Positions 23,825 through 33,558 of a stretch of DNA of 47,199 nt are shown piece after piece. Below the pieces are notes generated by a model that worked only from the letters and a program-made list of their open reading frames with translations, was not told the DNA's origin and searched no databases. Position numbers and translations under genes: made by a program. The first letter of the stretch is position 1. Every line of letters begins with the position of its first letter. The DNA is taken from positions 1 to 47,199 of the forward strand of contig MU624580.1 in the NCBI GenBank assembly GCA_025349905.2, in the 5' to 3' direction. The stretch is from Blastocladiella britannica (Eukaryota; Blastocladiomycota; Blastocladiomycetes; Blastocladiales; Blastocladiaceae).

Positions 23825-25569
23825 TTACATGACGGCGAGCAGCATGACCATCGGCACCACAAAGTTATCGAACTGCGACGACACCGCCTCGACCGCGCCC
23901 GTGAGCAGTACCGCCACCACCAACCCGGCACTGAGGGGCTCGCCCAGCGCCGCAAAGAACAGCAGTGTTCCGCCCACAAACCCGGCAGATCCTTGCACCG
24001 TCTTGGTCGTTCCCGCGTGCCACCGGACGGCCACCCCGCGCTCCGCCGCTCGCCGGCCAATCACCGACGCCAGCGCGTCGCCCACACCCAGCGCCGCCAT
24101 GCCCGCCAAGCCCGACCGCCAGGTTCCCTCGATCACGCCGGTCCACACGGGCAGCGCAATGCCCAGAAGCAAGTGCATGTGCGACGTCAGCACAAACGAT
24201 TCGTCGCGAATGTCGCGGAACGGGGCCAGCGCGATTTGGAGCAGCGGGCCTAGGGGCGGCGCGGACGAGACGCGCAGCATTTCGGCGAACGTGAACGCCG
24301 ATAGGGCCACGGTGAGGGCCAGGGATGTGAATACGGGCTGCACATATCTTCTAGTTAGTTCGAGTGTCATTCCAATGAAAGGAGAAAAAAAAAAGCATAC
24401 CGTCCACACGTATCCAGGAAGCACGATGGCGATCGCCAGGAGATGGTACGCCTTGCGCTGGGCATTGGATGACCGGTGCCACGGGAACACAAAGAACGCC
24501 AGCGCCAGGATCCCGATCCAGTACCCAATCATGACCGAGTGCGCCGGCGACGAGATAATGTACCCGACCACCCTTTTTTTTAAAGGGTGTATCAGTCTAG
24601 TTACCGCGTAAAAAAAAAAATAAAGAAAAATACAAACCAAGTCCACGGCTCGACTCCACTCCGCAGGTACATGAGCGGCGTGACGCCACCGACAATCACG
24701 GCGGCAATCACCGCGTACAGCGACGCGGCCGATCTCGCTCGGCGCCGCCCGCCATCGCTCAGCGGCGTCTTGCCCTTATCCAGCGACCGCAGCCGTTTGA
24801 CCACGGGCGCGGCCACCGCCGCCGCCGCCGCCGACCCGAGCGCCAAGTGCTGCATGGCCGCCACTACCACGTGCGCGTGGGTCGGGCGCGCGCGGAAACT
24901 ATCGGCCACCAGCACCAAACCCGTGGCCAGCGCCAGCGCTTCGCCCAGCGAGAACGCGCGCGGCATCGAGTGCAGCAGCGCGGGGGCCGTGGTCAGTGCC
25001 AGCGCCACGACTGTCCACGGGTTGGATGGGGTGAGCAGGTGCAGGACTAAAGCTAGCTGGAACAGACGGGCAGCGGTTCGCGGGGAGGCGATGCGGGTCA
25101 AATAGGTGATGGCCACGCCCAAGCTACCCAGGAGCTGCCAGGCGACCGCGTGCGAGACAAACGACGCGTACGACGACCGCGCCAGTAACGCCGGGATCAT
25201 GGCGGTGCCGTAAATCAGGCCCGCCGACGCGTGCGCGCGCGTTGCCGATTCCAGTGGCCACTCCCGCGGCGGCGGGGGCGGAGGGTGAGATGGCACGTCA
25301 CTGTCACGATCAGGAGGAGGTGCCAGTCGCGCAAGTCGACGACGCTCGAGCCCTACGTCGGCTGCAGTGGCTGCAACGACCGCGGCCCATGCCCACCAGG
25401 GTACGGAAGCGGCGTGGCAGGCCGGGGTGGACGACAAGAACGCCGAGTACGGCGTGTGCGATGCGTCGGGCGGGCAGCTGACGGCCAGGGCCGCGGCCAC
25501 AAGGGCATTTTCGACCAGGACCGGCGCGATCGCACGCAGCGACCGGGGGTTGACTGGTGGCGGCGTCAT
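23825..25569 (-). CDS. SEC59: Dolichol kinase
   Basis: Three exons: 25569-24638, 24572-24401 and 24337-23825, giving 538 residues, close to the family norm. It makes dolichyl phosphate with CTP, for N-glycosylation, O-mannosylation and GPI anchors at the ER. The protein is a chain of hydrophobic segments. The C-terminal third carries the CTP-transferase signature: GVGDALASVIGRR, then TTKTVQGSAGFVGGTLLF, and a final hydrophobic segment. The first acceptor was set at AAAG (24573) because the nearer TAG would give a stop at the junction. The join then reads EPWTW-VVGYIISSP. The start MTPPPVNPRS is the first ATG after the promoter region shared with the DnaJ gene. Confidence 0.88.
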
Positions 25570-26056
25570 TTTGTACTTTTGTTTTGTCTGTGTCTCTTGC
25601 GACTTCCGAGTAGAAGAGAGGAGAGACCGAGGTATCGGCCGGGAGCCCAAGAAGTGCTGCTGGGGGTGCGGCGAAAACCGAGGTTGGGGAGGGGGCCATC
25701 ATTGCAAACAAATTTCATGCCGCAAAGGCCCAACCCAAAAGTACTAAGTTGGCTTTTAGTAGGGTACTTAAATGCACGATCACGCGACCGCGTTCTCCCA
25801 TATTCTCGACGATTTTTGGACGCGTTCCACGGCCAACGACGGTGCCCGTCAGCACAACCCATACGCGTACTCTCACTCAGCTAGCGCGTGTCCTGGTGGG
25901 AACCCTATTCTCCCTTTCAAAACCTCCTCCACTAGTGTCCGACTTCCAGAAAAAAAACAAATACACGTCAAAAACCGACGCTCTTTCCAACACACGCACG
26001 AACAATAGCGTCGTCCCATCTTTTCGATTCCCCCCCCCCCTCCATTTTAATCCATT
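25570..26056. other. Divergent promoter region, 487 bp (dolichol kinase / DnaJ)
   Basis: This is a head-to-head spacer between dolichol kinase (minus) and the Ydj1-type DnaJ (plus). It holds a candidate heat-shock element (listed separately) and a C10 run just before the DnaJ start. Other short TTC units near 25793 and 25803 are spaced 10 bp apart but lack the intervening GAA. No small gene is recognised. Confidence 0.5.
25944..25951 (+). promoter_or_regulatory. Candidate heat-shock element upstream of DnaJ
   Basis: TTCCAGAA is a TTCnnGAA pair about 106 bp before the DnaJ start. Two units are fewer than the three usually needed for HSF binding. The placement before a chaperone gene is suggestive only. 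Confidence 0.25.
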
Positions 26057-27450
26057 ATGGCCCGCGAAACAAAGTACTACGAGGTGCTCGGCATCGACCC
26101 CTCGGCGTCTGAGGCCGATATCAGGAAGGCGTACCGCAAGATGGCGCTCAAGTACCGTATGTTATATCAGCTTGATAATGGAAGGGCACGATCGCTCACT
26201 TTGAAAAACGAATGGCAGACCCCGACAAGAACCCTGGAGACGAGACCGCCGCTGCCAAATTCCAGGAGGTGTCCAAGTCGTTTGAGGTGCTCTCGGACGA
26301 CCAAAAGCGGTCCATTTACGACCAGTGCGTTTTTTTTCGTTTACTGGACCATGCGTCATTGTGCATTGTGGTGGGGCGGCACAATCAAACTAAAACAACA
26401 TGACAAAAAAACAGATTCGGCGAAGCTGGCCTCGAAAACGGCGGCCCCGGCGGCATGGGCGGTGGCGGCATGGATCCCTCGGACCTGTTCTCGACGTTGT
26501 TTGGCATGGGCGGCGGTCGCGGCGGACAACGCGATGCCGGCCCGCGTCGCGGCAAGGACATGGGCCACGTGATGAAGGTGTCGCTCGAGGACATGTACCG
26601 GGGCAAGACGTCCAAGCTGGCGCTCAACAAGACGGTGCTGTGCCGCAAGTGCGACGGCCGCGGTGGGAAGGAGGGCGCCGTGCAGACGTGCGGCGGGTGC
26701 CGTGGCCAAGGGGTGCGGATGCAGATTCGCCAGATTGGCCCGATGATCCAGCAGTTCCAGTCGCCGTGCCCGGACTGCAACGGCGCCGGCGAGACGATTC
26801 GCGAGCGCGACCGCTGCACCGAGTGCAAGGGCAAGAAGGTGCTCAACGAGCGCAAGATCCTCGAGGTGCACATTGAGCGCGGGATGGTCGACGGCCAAAA
26901 GATCACGTTCCGCGAGGAGGGCGACCAGGCGCCGGGGATGGTTCCCGGAGACGTGGTGATTGTGCTCGAGGAGAAGCCGCACGAGCGGTTCCAGCGTAAA
27001 GGCGCCACGCTCGTCACCGAGCAGACGATCGACCTGCTGACCGCGCTGGCGGGAGGGCAGTTTGCAATCAAGCACCTGGATGACCGCTGGCTGCACGTGA
27101 CGATTGTGCCGGGGGAGGTCATTCAGCCCGACGCGGTCAAGATGATCCAGGGCGAAGGGTTTCCCTCGCAGCGCCACCAGGAGTTTGGCGACCTGCTCGT
27201 CAAGTTCAACATTGCGTTCCCGGACGCCCAGGACTTGACCGCCGACAAGATCGAGTTGCTGGAGCGCGCTTTGCCGCCGCGCCGCCCTCTGCCGCCGCTC
27301 GGCCCGGGTGCCGAGGTGGACGAGTGCGTGCTCATGGAGCCGTCGCAGGGCAACCAGTCGGGGAACCGCGGGCACATGGACGCCATGGACGAGGACGATG
27401 ACCAGCACGGCCATGGCGGCGGGCCGCAGGTGCAGTGCGCATCCCAGTAA
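26057..27450 (+). CDS. YDJ1: Type I DnaJ/Hsp40 co-chaperone, Ydj1-like, with CaaX box
   Basis: Three exons: 26057-26156, 26219-26324 and 26415-27450, giving 413 residues. The J domain ([28 protein letters not shown]) is completed across the first junction, which restores HPDKNPGD and thus the HPD loop that stimulates Hsp70 ATPase. A Gly/Met-rich linker follows. The zinc-finger region then has four CxxC-type units ([32 protein letters not shown]), followed by the client-binding beta domains. The last four residues, CASQ, are a farnesylation-type CaaX box like that of yeast Ydj1, predicting membrane association at ER and mitochondria. The gene converges on ubiquilin with 88 bp between stops. 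Confidence 0.95.
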
Positions 27451-27538
27451 TTCACTTGTGTTCTTTTTTGCTTCCATAAAAAAAACTTGTATTTCTTTCC
27501 ATCTCGACCTCGAGCGCGCGCATATTATACTGAGCGCC

Positions 27539-28760
27539 CTAGTTGTTAAACAGCCATTCGATCGCTGCGTTCACGTTGCCGCCGGTCAAGAGCAGCGCGC
27601 GCAGGTTGCGCTCGCCGTCCATCATGCCCATTTCTGCCAGCTGCGCCAGCTGCGACGCGTACCGCTGCTCGGGCGGGATCGATGGCGCAGCGGGAGCAGC
27701 GGGCGTCTGTTGTGGGAATCCGCCAAATGCGAACGGGTTGAATGCCGGTGCAGCAGCGGGAGTGGGAGTGCGAGCACCTCCGGTTGGTGGAACACCAGCA
27801 CCAGCAAGCGCCGCAAACGGGTTAGCAGCAGCACCGCCCATGCCGGCTCCACCCATGGCACCGGCCATACCCCCGGCACCGCCCATCGACAGCATGGCTC
27901 CGAGCGCCTGCGGGTTGGACATGAGCGTCTGCATCATGGTGCGCATCTGTGGGTCGGCCAGCGCCGGGTTCATGGCCGTCATCATTTGCATCATTTGTGG
28001 GTCCTATCATGACGCATACCGATCAATGAGCTCGACCAATCACAGCGAAAAGGATTGAACTCGTTCGTACCTGCATCATGGCCGACATTTGCGCCGACAT
28101 CATCTGCAGCGCCGCCGGGTCGTTGGCGATCGCGGACATGTCGGGCATGCCGCCACCGGCACCGCCCATGCCACCGCCCATGCCGCCCATTATGCCGGCA
28201 AGCATTGGGTTCATCATTGGGTTCATAGAACCCCCAGCGCCGAAAGCACCGCCAGTAGCACCAGCACCAGCACCGACACCGGCAAAGGCAGCGAAGGGGT
28301 TGGTGATATCCGCGGCGGCGGGAACAGCAACAGGGGCAGCAGCTGGAGTAGGGGCAGCCGCGGGAGTGGGGGTAGCGGCCGATGGTGCGCGAGCCGCCTT
28401 GACGACCTGTCAGATCATTTAAATGTGAATTCCCAAACCACGACGGTATCGGTCAAGCGCAGTATAAGAAGGAAACGTACGTGGATGGTATCGCCCTCCT
28501 TCTGTTATACGATCAAGTTCCAAAGGTCAGCAACTCATTAATACGGTAGAAAAAACGCAACATACAATCTTATACGTGTCCAGCAGATCCTCGTCCTTGA
28601 GCACGCGGCCCGAGTAAATGATGCGCAGGCCCTCGGCCGGGTAGTCAGTGGACCCGAGGGCCGTGGAGACGGCGCGCTTGAGATCGGCCACCGTCGAGTC
28701 GAGGGACACGTCCACCTGGGCACGGGCCTCGGAGGAGCTGCGGACGTTGACTTTGACCAT
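27539..28760 (-). CDS. DSK2: Ubiquilin/Dsk2-type proteasome shuttle
   Basis: Four exons: 28760-28566, 28501-28481 (only 21 nt), 28406-28071 and 28003-27539, giving 338 residues. An N-terminal ubiquitin-like domain (VKVNVRSSSEARAQVDV..LRIIYSGRVLKDEDLLDTYKI) is completed by the 21-nt exon (KEGDTIH). Then come an Ala/Pro-rich linker, Met/Gly/Asn-rich STI1-type segments (MNPMLAG; NPALADPQMRTMMQTLMSNP) and a C-terminal UBA domain (LAQLAEMGMMDGERNLRALLLTGGNVNAAIEWLF). Dsk2 delivers ubiquitylated clients to the proteasome. The start is divergent from the OXLD1-type gene, with 114 bp between ATGs. Confidence 0.93.
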
Positions 28761-28874
28761 TTCTTTATTACTTTTTTTTGTGGATTGTGCTTGAGAGAGG
28801 GAAGAGCAGCGAGTTTGAGGCGTAAAGAAATCTTGACACGTTGAAGGCGATTGAACACTTGGGATTACAAAGAA

Positions 28875-29424
28875 ATGCGCAACCTCGCCGGATTCTACAC
28901 GGCCATTCTCGATCCGGCCGTGCGTGCGCTGCGTGTGCCACCTTCCATAGTACACCGGGCTGCGGCACAAGTTCCCATTCCTACGTCGATTGTGCCACCC
29001 ATTCATAAAGATGACTCCATTGCTCTGAAATATGCACACCCTCGCCCCATTGCACCCCCACCACCCGAGGACTGCTGTATGGCAGGCTGCGTCCACTGGT
29101 ATCCACGATTATTTCAATCCAAAGTCGTTGAAACTGACAACGAAATGGACTAGTGTATGGACTCTGTATGCCGACGAGTTTGTCCAGCACCGCCGCGCAT
29201 TGCGAACCTGGCACGCGAACCGGTACCAGTGGGCCACCGAACTCTTAAAGGACCAGCCTCAACAAATCAAAATCCAATTGAAGCAGCAAATGGAAGAAGA
29301 CCGCGTGGGCATGGCCGAACCCAACTCCGAGTCCGAGGAACGACGCGCCGCGTTGGCGGGCATGGATCCAGCGGTGCGCGTGTTCTGGGAAATGGAGCAA
29401 CGAACCAAGCCCAGTGGGAAATAA
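28875..29424 (+). CDS. Oxidoreductase-like domain protein (OXLD1 type)
   Basis: Two exons (28875-29098 and 29154-29424) give 164 residues. The 55-nt intron splits a Cys codon. Once joined, the frame reads PPPPEDCCMAGCVHC followed by VWTLYADEFVQHR, matching the oxidoreductase-like domain: a Pro-rich lead, then a CC..xxGCxxC cluster (C67, C68, C72, C75) and an aromatic/acidic helix. The N-terminal 50 or so residues contain several Arg/His and few acids and may target mitochondria, where family members are usually found. The C-terminal half is charged and probably helical. The true biochemical role of the family is poorly known. The stop codon overlaps AATAAA. Confidence 0.78.
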
Positions 29425-29919
29425 AAAAATAATGGACGCGGAAGCCCAGTGACCCCGTTACCACCTCTCCTTGAGTACAAATATCGCGAATAGACACCTT
29501 CAAAATCCTTTTTGCAGTGGAAAAATTACACAATGCATGAATTCGTCCAAGAGTTGCGTGGGCTTTCGCGTCAATGCGGCCACTGCGCGCTTAGTGGGCG
29601 TGAGATACTGCACGCGTCCTGCCCTTCATCAGGCGGCGCGGGGTGTTCGTCATCGCCGCTATGAGTTTTTGTTTTCTTGCAGCATGGAGCCAGCACCGGA
29701 CATACTCTCTCATCTATCCACGCTAATATTATTATGAAGTTATGGGGATATTGTGAGTCCTCGTCGTCATGTCCCTCGGGTGAACTCCGCCGCGTCCGGC
29801 CGGCCATCTCATCAGCTTCGGCAATTTTTTTTTTTTCTCCATGGCAGCTTGTTTGAAAGGGTCGGCCGGTCTGCCCTCCCATTGTCCTTTTGAAGAAGAC
29901 CACGGCCCAAATAAAGAGA
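29425..29919. other. Intergenic region, 495 bp, with a doubtful small spliced frame
   Basis: This stretch lies between the OXLD1-type gene and the PLP enzyme, both on plus. From ATG 29533 a frame reads MHEFVQELRGLSRQCGHCA and continues to about 29642. A GT...TTTTCTTGCAG pair (about 29648-29690) could join it to a short downstream piece beginning MEPAPDIL. The total would be about 55 residues and I recognise no family. It could equally be 3'/5' untranslated sequence. Confidence 0.25.
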
Positions 29920-31330
29920 ATGCATAGCCATAACCTCAACACTCTGCTGGCCCACGCCGACCACGCCGCCGCCACCGCCACCGAGCACGCGACCCACGCC
30001 GGCCCGTCGGTCACTCCCGGCCTGACCCTTTCCACAACCTACACGCAGCCCGTTCCCGCCGACCTGGTGTCGCTGATTGCCGCGGCCGAGCGTGAAGTGG
30101 ATGGGTCTGAACTCAATAATGGACACGCGGCCATGACGAGACCGCCGTACGTCTACTCGCGGTACGGATCGCCGGTGGTGGACCGAGTCGAGGCGGTGCT
30201 AGGCGCGCTCGAGGGCGCATACGCTCAAGAAGGCGATCAAGTGCATGCGGTCGTGTACGCGAGCGGGTTGACGGCCATTCACGCTGGTTGGTATCCCTTT
30301 TTTTTCGTCACGTCGTATTGAGCCAAAGGTCACATCAAAATATATCAAAATAGCCATCAGCGTGTACAAGCCGACCCGGATCATTTCGGCCGTCGGGTAC
30401 CATGGGACCGCCGCGGCCATTGCCGAGTACGTGACCAACCGGCCCACGACCGTGCACGCGCGCGTCGACCCGCTGGCCCTGGTCGCCCTCGCATCCTCGC
30501 CCAATGCCGCTTTACCCGCCGCACTGGCCGCCATATCCGACCCGGCGCACACGGTGGTGATCGTCGAAACTCCCGCCAACCCGCTGGGTACCATCTTGCC
30601 GCTTGCCGCCATTGCGTCTCGGCTTCCGACCGGAACCCACCTGGTCGTCGACGGTACACTGGCCCCGCCGCCGCTGCAGTACGCATTGTCGATCCGCGGA
30701 GTGTCAGCGGTCATGCACTCGGCCACCAAGTACTTGGGCGGGCACTCGGACTTGCTGGCGGGCGTGGTGGCGGTGCACGATCCGAACGTGGCAAGCGCGC
30801 TGCGCGCGTCAAGGGGTACGTTGGGCGGCGCGCCCGGGGCCATGGAAGCGTGGTTGCTGCTGCGCAGCGTGCGCACACTGGGTGTGCGGGTGAAGGCGCA
30901 GGTGGCCGGGGCCGCGGCGCTGGCGAAATGGCTGGAGGGCGCTCGGACGGGCCAAGTCAAGGGCATTGCCGCGGGAGCCGTGTCCGCCGTGCACCATGGA
31001 TCTATCTCCACCATTGAAGAAGCTTCCTGGGTCGCGGCCCAAATGCCGGGAGGACACTCGCCCGTGCTGTCGGTCGAACTGGCCAGCGCGGCGGCGGCCC
31101 GCGCGCTCCCGCACGTGCTGAAACTGGCCACGGCTGCCACGTCTCTGGGTGGAGTCGAGACGCTGGTCGAGTGGCGGCGCCAGCACGACAATGGGGTGTC
31201 GGATAAGCTGGTACGGGTGTCGGTTGGGATCGAGGACGCGAGCGACTTGATTGCCGACTGGGATCGGGCGATTCGGGTCGCGGTGCGCGTTGGTGAGCTT
31301 GCTGCTTCGTCCTCTTCATCGGTGCAATAA
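29920..31330 (+). CDS. Cys/Met-metabolism PLP enzyme (cystathionine lyase/synthase-like)
   Basis: Two exons, 29920-30286 and 30354-31330, give 447 residues. Fold type I PLP signatures are present: YSRYGSPVVDRVEAVLGALEG, YASGLTAIHA, GYHGT, VIVETPANPLG, VVDGT (Asp about 222, pairing with the pyridine N) and SATKYLGGHSD with the Schiff-base Lys near 248. The GYHGT segment suggests the less-studied fungal cystathionine synthase/lyase-like branch rather than a plain Cys3 or Str3, so the substrate is uncertain. The donor is ambiguous: GTTGGT at 30287 (join AIHA-AISVYKP) or GTATCC at 30291 with the acceptor at 30360 (join AIHAGC-VYKP); both keep frame. The stop overlaps AATAAA and lies 14 bp before the next ATG. 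Confidence 0.85.
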
Positions 31331-31331
31331 A
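31326..31331 (+). terminator. AATAAA polyadenylation signal overlapping the PLP enzyme stop
   Basis: AATAAA spans the TAA stop at 31328-31330. Cleavage 10-30 nt downstream would fall at or just inside the start of the FAHD1-like gene (ATG 31345), so the two transcripts should overlap. Confidence 0.5.
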
Positions 31332-31344
31332 TTGCTTTTTTGAG

Positions 31345-32126
31345 ATGTCGTCGTCCTTATTCCGGAGCAAGGGACGCAAGGTCGTGGCCATCGGGTTCAA
31401 TTACGCCAACCACGCGCGAGAGCTCGGGAACGCCCTTCCAGTGAAACCGATCGTGTTTCTCAAACCCACGTCGTCGTACTGCCCCGTTGGCCGGGCTATT
31501 ACGATCCCGGAGCAGTACGATGTGCACCATGAAGGTATTTCCATCATATTAACTTTTAGCTGAAAGGTACTCAATATCCATCTAAGTCGAGCTTGGCGTC
31601 GTCATTGGCAAGCCCGCAAGGCGCGTCTCCGAGGCCAATGCTATGGGACACGTGCAGGGGTACGCGCTGGCCATTGATCTGACCGCACGCGACCTGCAAA
31701 CCAAGGCACGCGCGGTTGGGCACCCGTGGACGGTGGCCAAGGGGTTTGACGATTTCACGCCCATCACCGATATGGTTCCCGCGTCGGCGATCCGGGATCC
31801 CCATGACCTGCGACTGTGGCTTAAAGTCAATGGCAAGATGAGGCAGGACGGGAGTACTCGGGACATGATCTTTAGGTATTTGCAATTTACAAACTTACAG
31901 AAATGTGTACTGATAAAGTGAAAGTAGAATCCCAAGCCTGATTTCGTACGTGTCGCAGATCATGACGCTGGAGGAAGGCGACGTGATCCTGACGGGTACA
32001 CCAAGCGGAGTCGCATCCATCAAGCCGGGGGATAGGGTCGAGTGTGCGGTTGTTGAAGATGGAGTGGGCGAGGTGTTGCACGGTGAGTGGGATGTTCGTG
32101 GTGGTCATCATCGCTCGAGCGTGTGA
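31345..32126 (+). CDS. FAHD1-like acylpyruvase / oxaloacetate decarboxylase
   Basis: Three exons: 31345-31534, 31587-31875 and 31928-32126, giving 225 residues, matching the human FAHD1 length (224). Family marks include [17 protein letters not shown] and the metal-binding stretch [12 protein letters not shown], restored across the first junction. They also include [40 protein letters not shown] (second junction) and [15 protein letters not shown]. The enzyme hydrolyses acylpyruvates or decarboxylates oxaloacetate, usually in mitochondria, with Mg2+. The N-terminus ([12 protein letters not shown]) is short, so a mitochondrial presequence is not obvious. The start lies only 14 bp after the preceding stop. 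Confidence 0.92.
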
Positions 32127-32193
32127 GGTGAGATTCTCTCTCTTTCGCGTTCTCAATCCACGTCGTCCACCACGTAAAAATTAAATATCAAAA

Positions 32194-32809
32194 ATGGTCA
32201 AGCTCACATCCTCGGACGGCGAGAACATCACGGTTGCCAAGGAGGTTGCCATGCGATCGATGCTCATCAAGAACATTCTCGAGGACACGGCCGATGCCGA
32301 CGACGACAGCCACGCCATTCCGATTCCCAATGTGACGGCGCGCATTCTCAACAAGGTATCTTGTAGAATTTCACTATAATACAAGCATATTGATTAACCC
32401 CAAAAAAAAACACAAAGGTCATGGAGTACTGCGAGCACCACAAGGGCGACCCGATTGCCGAGCCCGACGAGGACGACCTGGCCGAGGAGCGCCGCCGGTC
32501 CGACGACATTGAGGACTGGGATGCCGAGTACATCAACGTGGAGCAGGAGATGCTGTTTGAAATCATCCTGGCCGCCAACTACCTGGACATCAAGGCGCTG
32601 CTGGACCTCGGGTGCAAGACGGTCGCCAACATGATTAAGGGCAAGACCACCGAGGAGATCCGCAAGACCTTCAACATTCAGAATGGTATGCCCTTTTGTT
32701 TCATTTTTGCCGTTTATTGATGACGCTTAATATTGTATACAACGTAGACTTTACGCCCGAAGAGGAGGAGCAGATCCGCCGCGAGAACGAGTGGGCCGAG
32801 GACCGTTAA
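32194..32809 (+). CDS. SKP1: Skp1, SCF ubiquitin ligase adaptor
   Basis: Three exons (32194-32355, 32418-32685, 32748-32809) give 163 residues, identical in length to human SKP1. It links Cul1 to F-box proteins and is also used at kinetochores and in V-ATPase assembly in yeast. Clear signatures: [113 protein letters not shown]. The start has an A-rich lead and is the only sensible ATG. The preceding gene ends 67 bp upstream on the same strand. Confidence 0.96.
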
Positions 32810-33558
32810 TTATCTGTGGATATCGCTTTGTGGGTAGCAGAATAGGACGCTTTTTGTTTTTTTTTTGCTTGTGATTTATTCTTGGATTAGAGTTGAACGA
32901 AGAGGCCTGGGTGCGCGTTAATGAAACCGCCAGTCGCGAACTTCTCGCTGCGCGTATAGACAGGAGGAAGAATACTCAGTTTGTCGTGCGGATCCTTGGG
33001 CATTTTGTCCACCCAACTTTTGGATCATTTCTCCTTCAATTTCCCTAATTTTGAATATCTTCGAATTTCCTAAATGGCTGCCACTCACCCGGGGCAAACG
33101 AAACTTTACGATTGGGACACAGTGCAACAGGATCTGTGGTGGTGCTGTGTCCGCACCGTCCAACAGTGCCGTCCGCAGCGGAGCTCTAAACTCAAGTCGA
33201 TTCCCTCCTCGAAGCTGCTCTTGATGACGCGGAAGACGTAATAACTAAGGGTGCGACCAAAAAGTATGGCAGCGGGGCCGTAGTAGTCGAGGTGCCTGCT
33301 TGAATCCAAATGTATCCAGAAACGTCGAGACGCGGACGAGCGAGCAGGTCGTCGGGGAAAAGAATATCAAGAGATTTCCTTTTGTGCTTGTTGTCTGAGA
33401 AAGAGCACTGGCCGTGCCTGGCCAGGCAACATAGCAGCACACCAAGATCCAAGAGCCCTCGGCCGTTTATATGAGATCCCTCCTGCCCCATTGTTGTTTT
33501 GAGAGTGGCTCGCCTGGATCGTTGAGCATCTAAACTCTGCTTTGAGAATCCAATTAAA
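32810..33558. other. Intergenic region, 749 bp
   Basis: This is the spacer between Skp1 and the broken lineage-specific gene. On the minus strand, 33106-33309 has a protein-like stretch (LDYYGPAAILFGRTLSYYVF). Neighbouring frames up to about 33500 also read through for some distance. However, no start, splice pattern or family could be fixed. It may be a decayed gene or chance. The last 60 bp before 33559 are AT-richer and could be promoter sequence. Confidence 0.35.

Noticed and set aside
28023..28226. Met/Gly-rich frame as a separate small gene
   Set aside because: It is part of exon 3 of ubiquilin plus read-through into the following intron.
30199..31191. 330-codon minus-strand frame opposite the PLP enzyme
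   Set aside because: A GC-rich antisense frame; the plus strand has clear PLP-enzyme motifs and the catalytic Lys.
33106..33491. Minus-strand gene in the Skp1-downstream spacer
   Set aside because: A short protein-like stretch exists, but no start, consistent frame, splice sites or family could be established.
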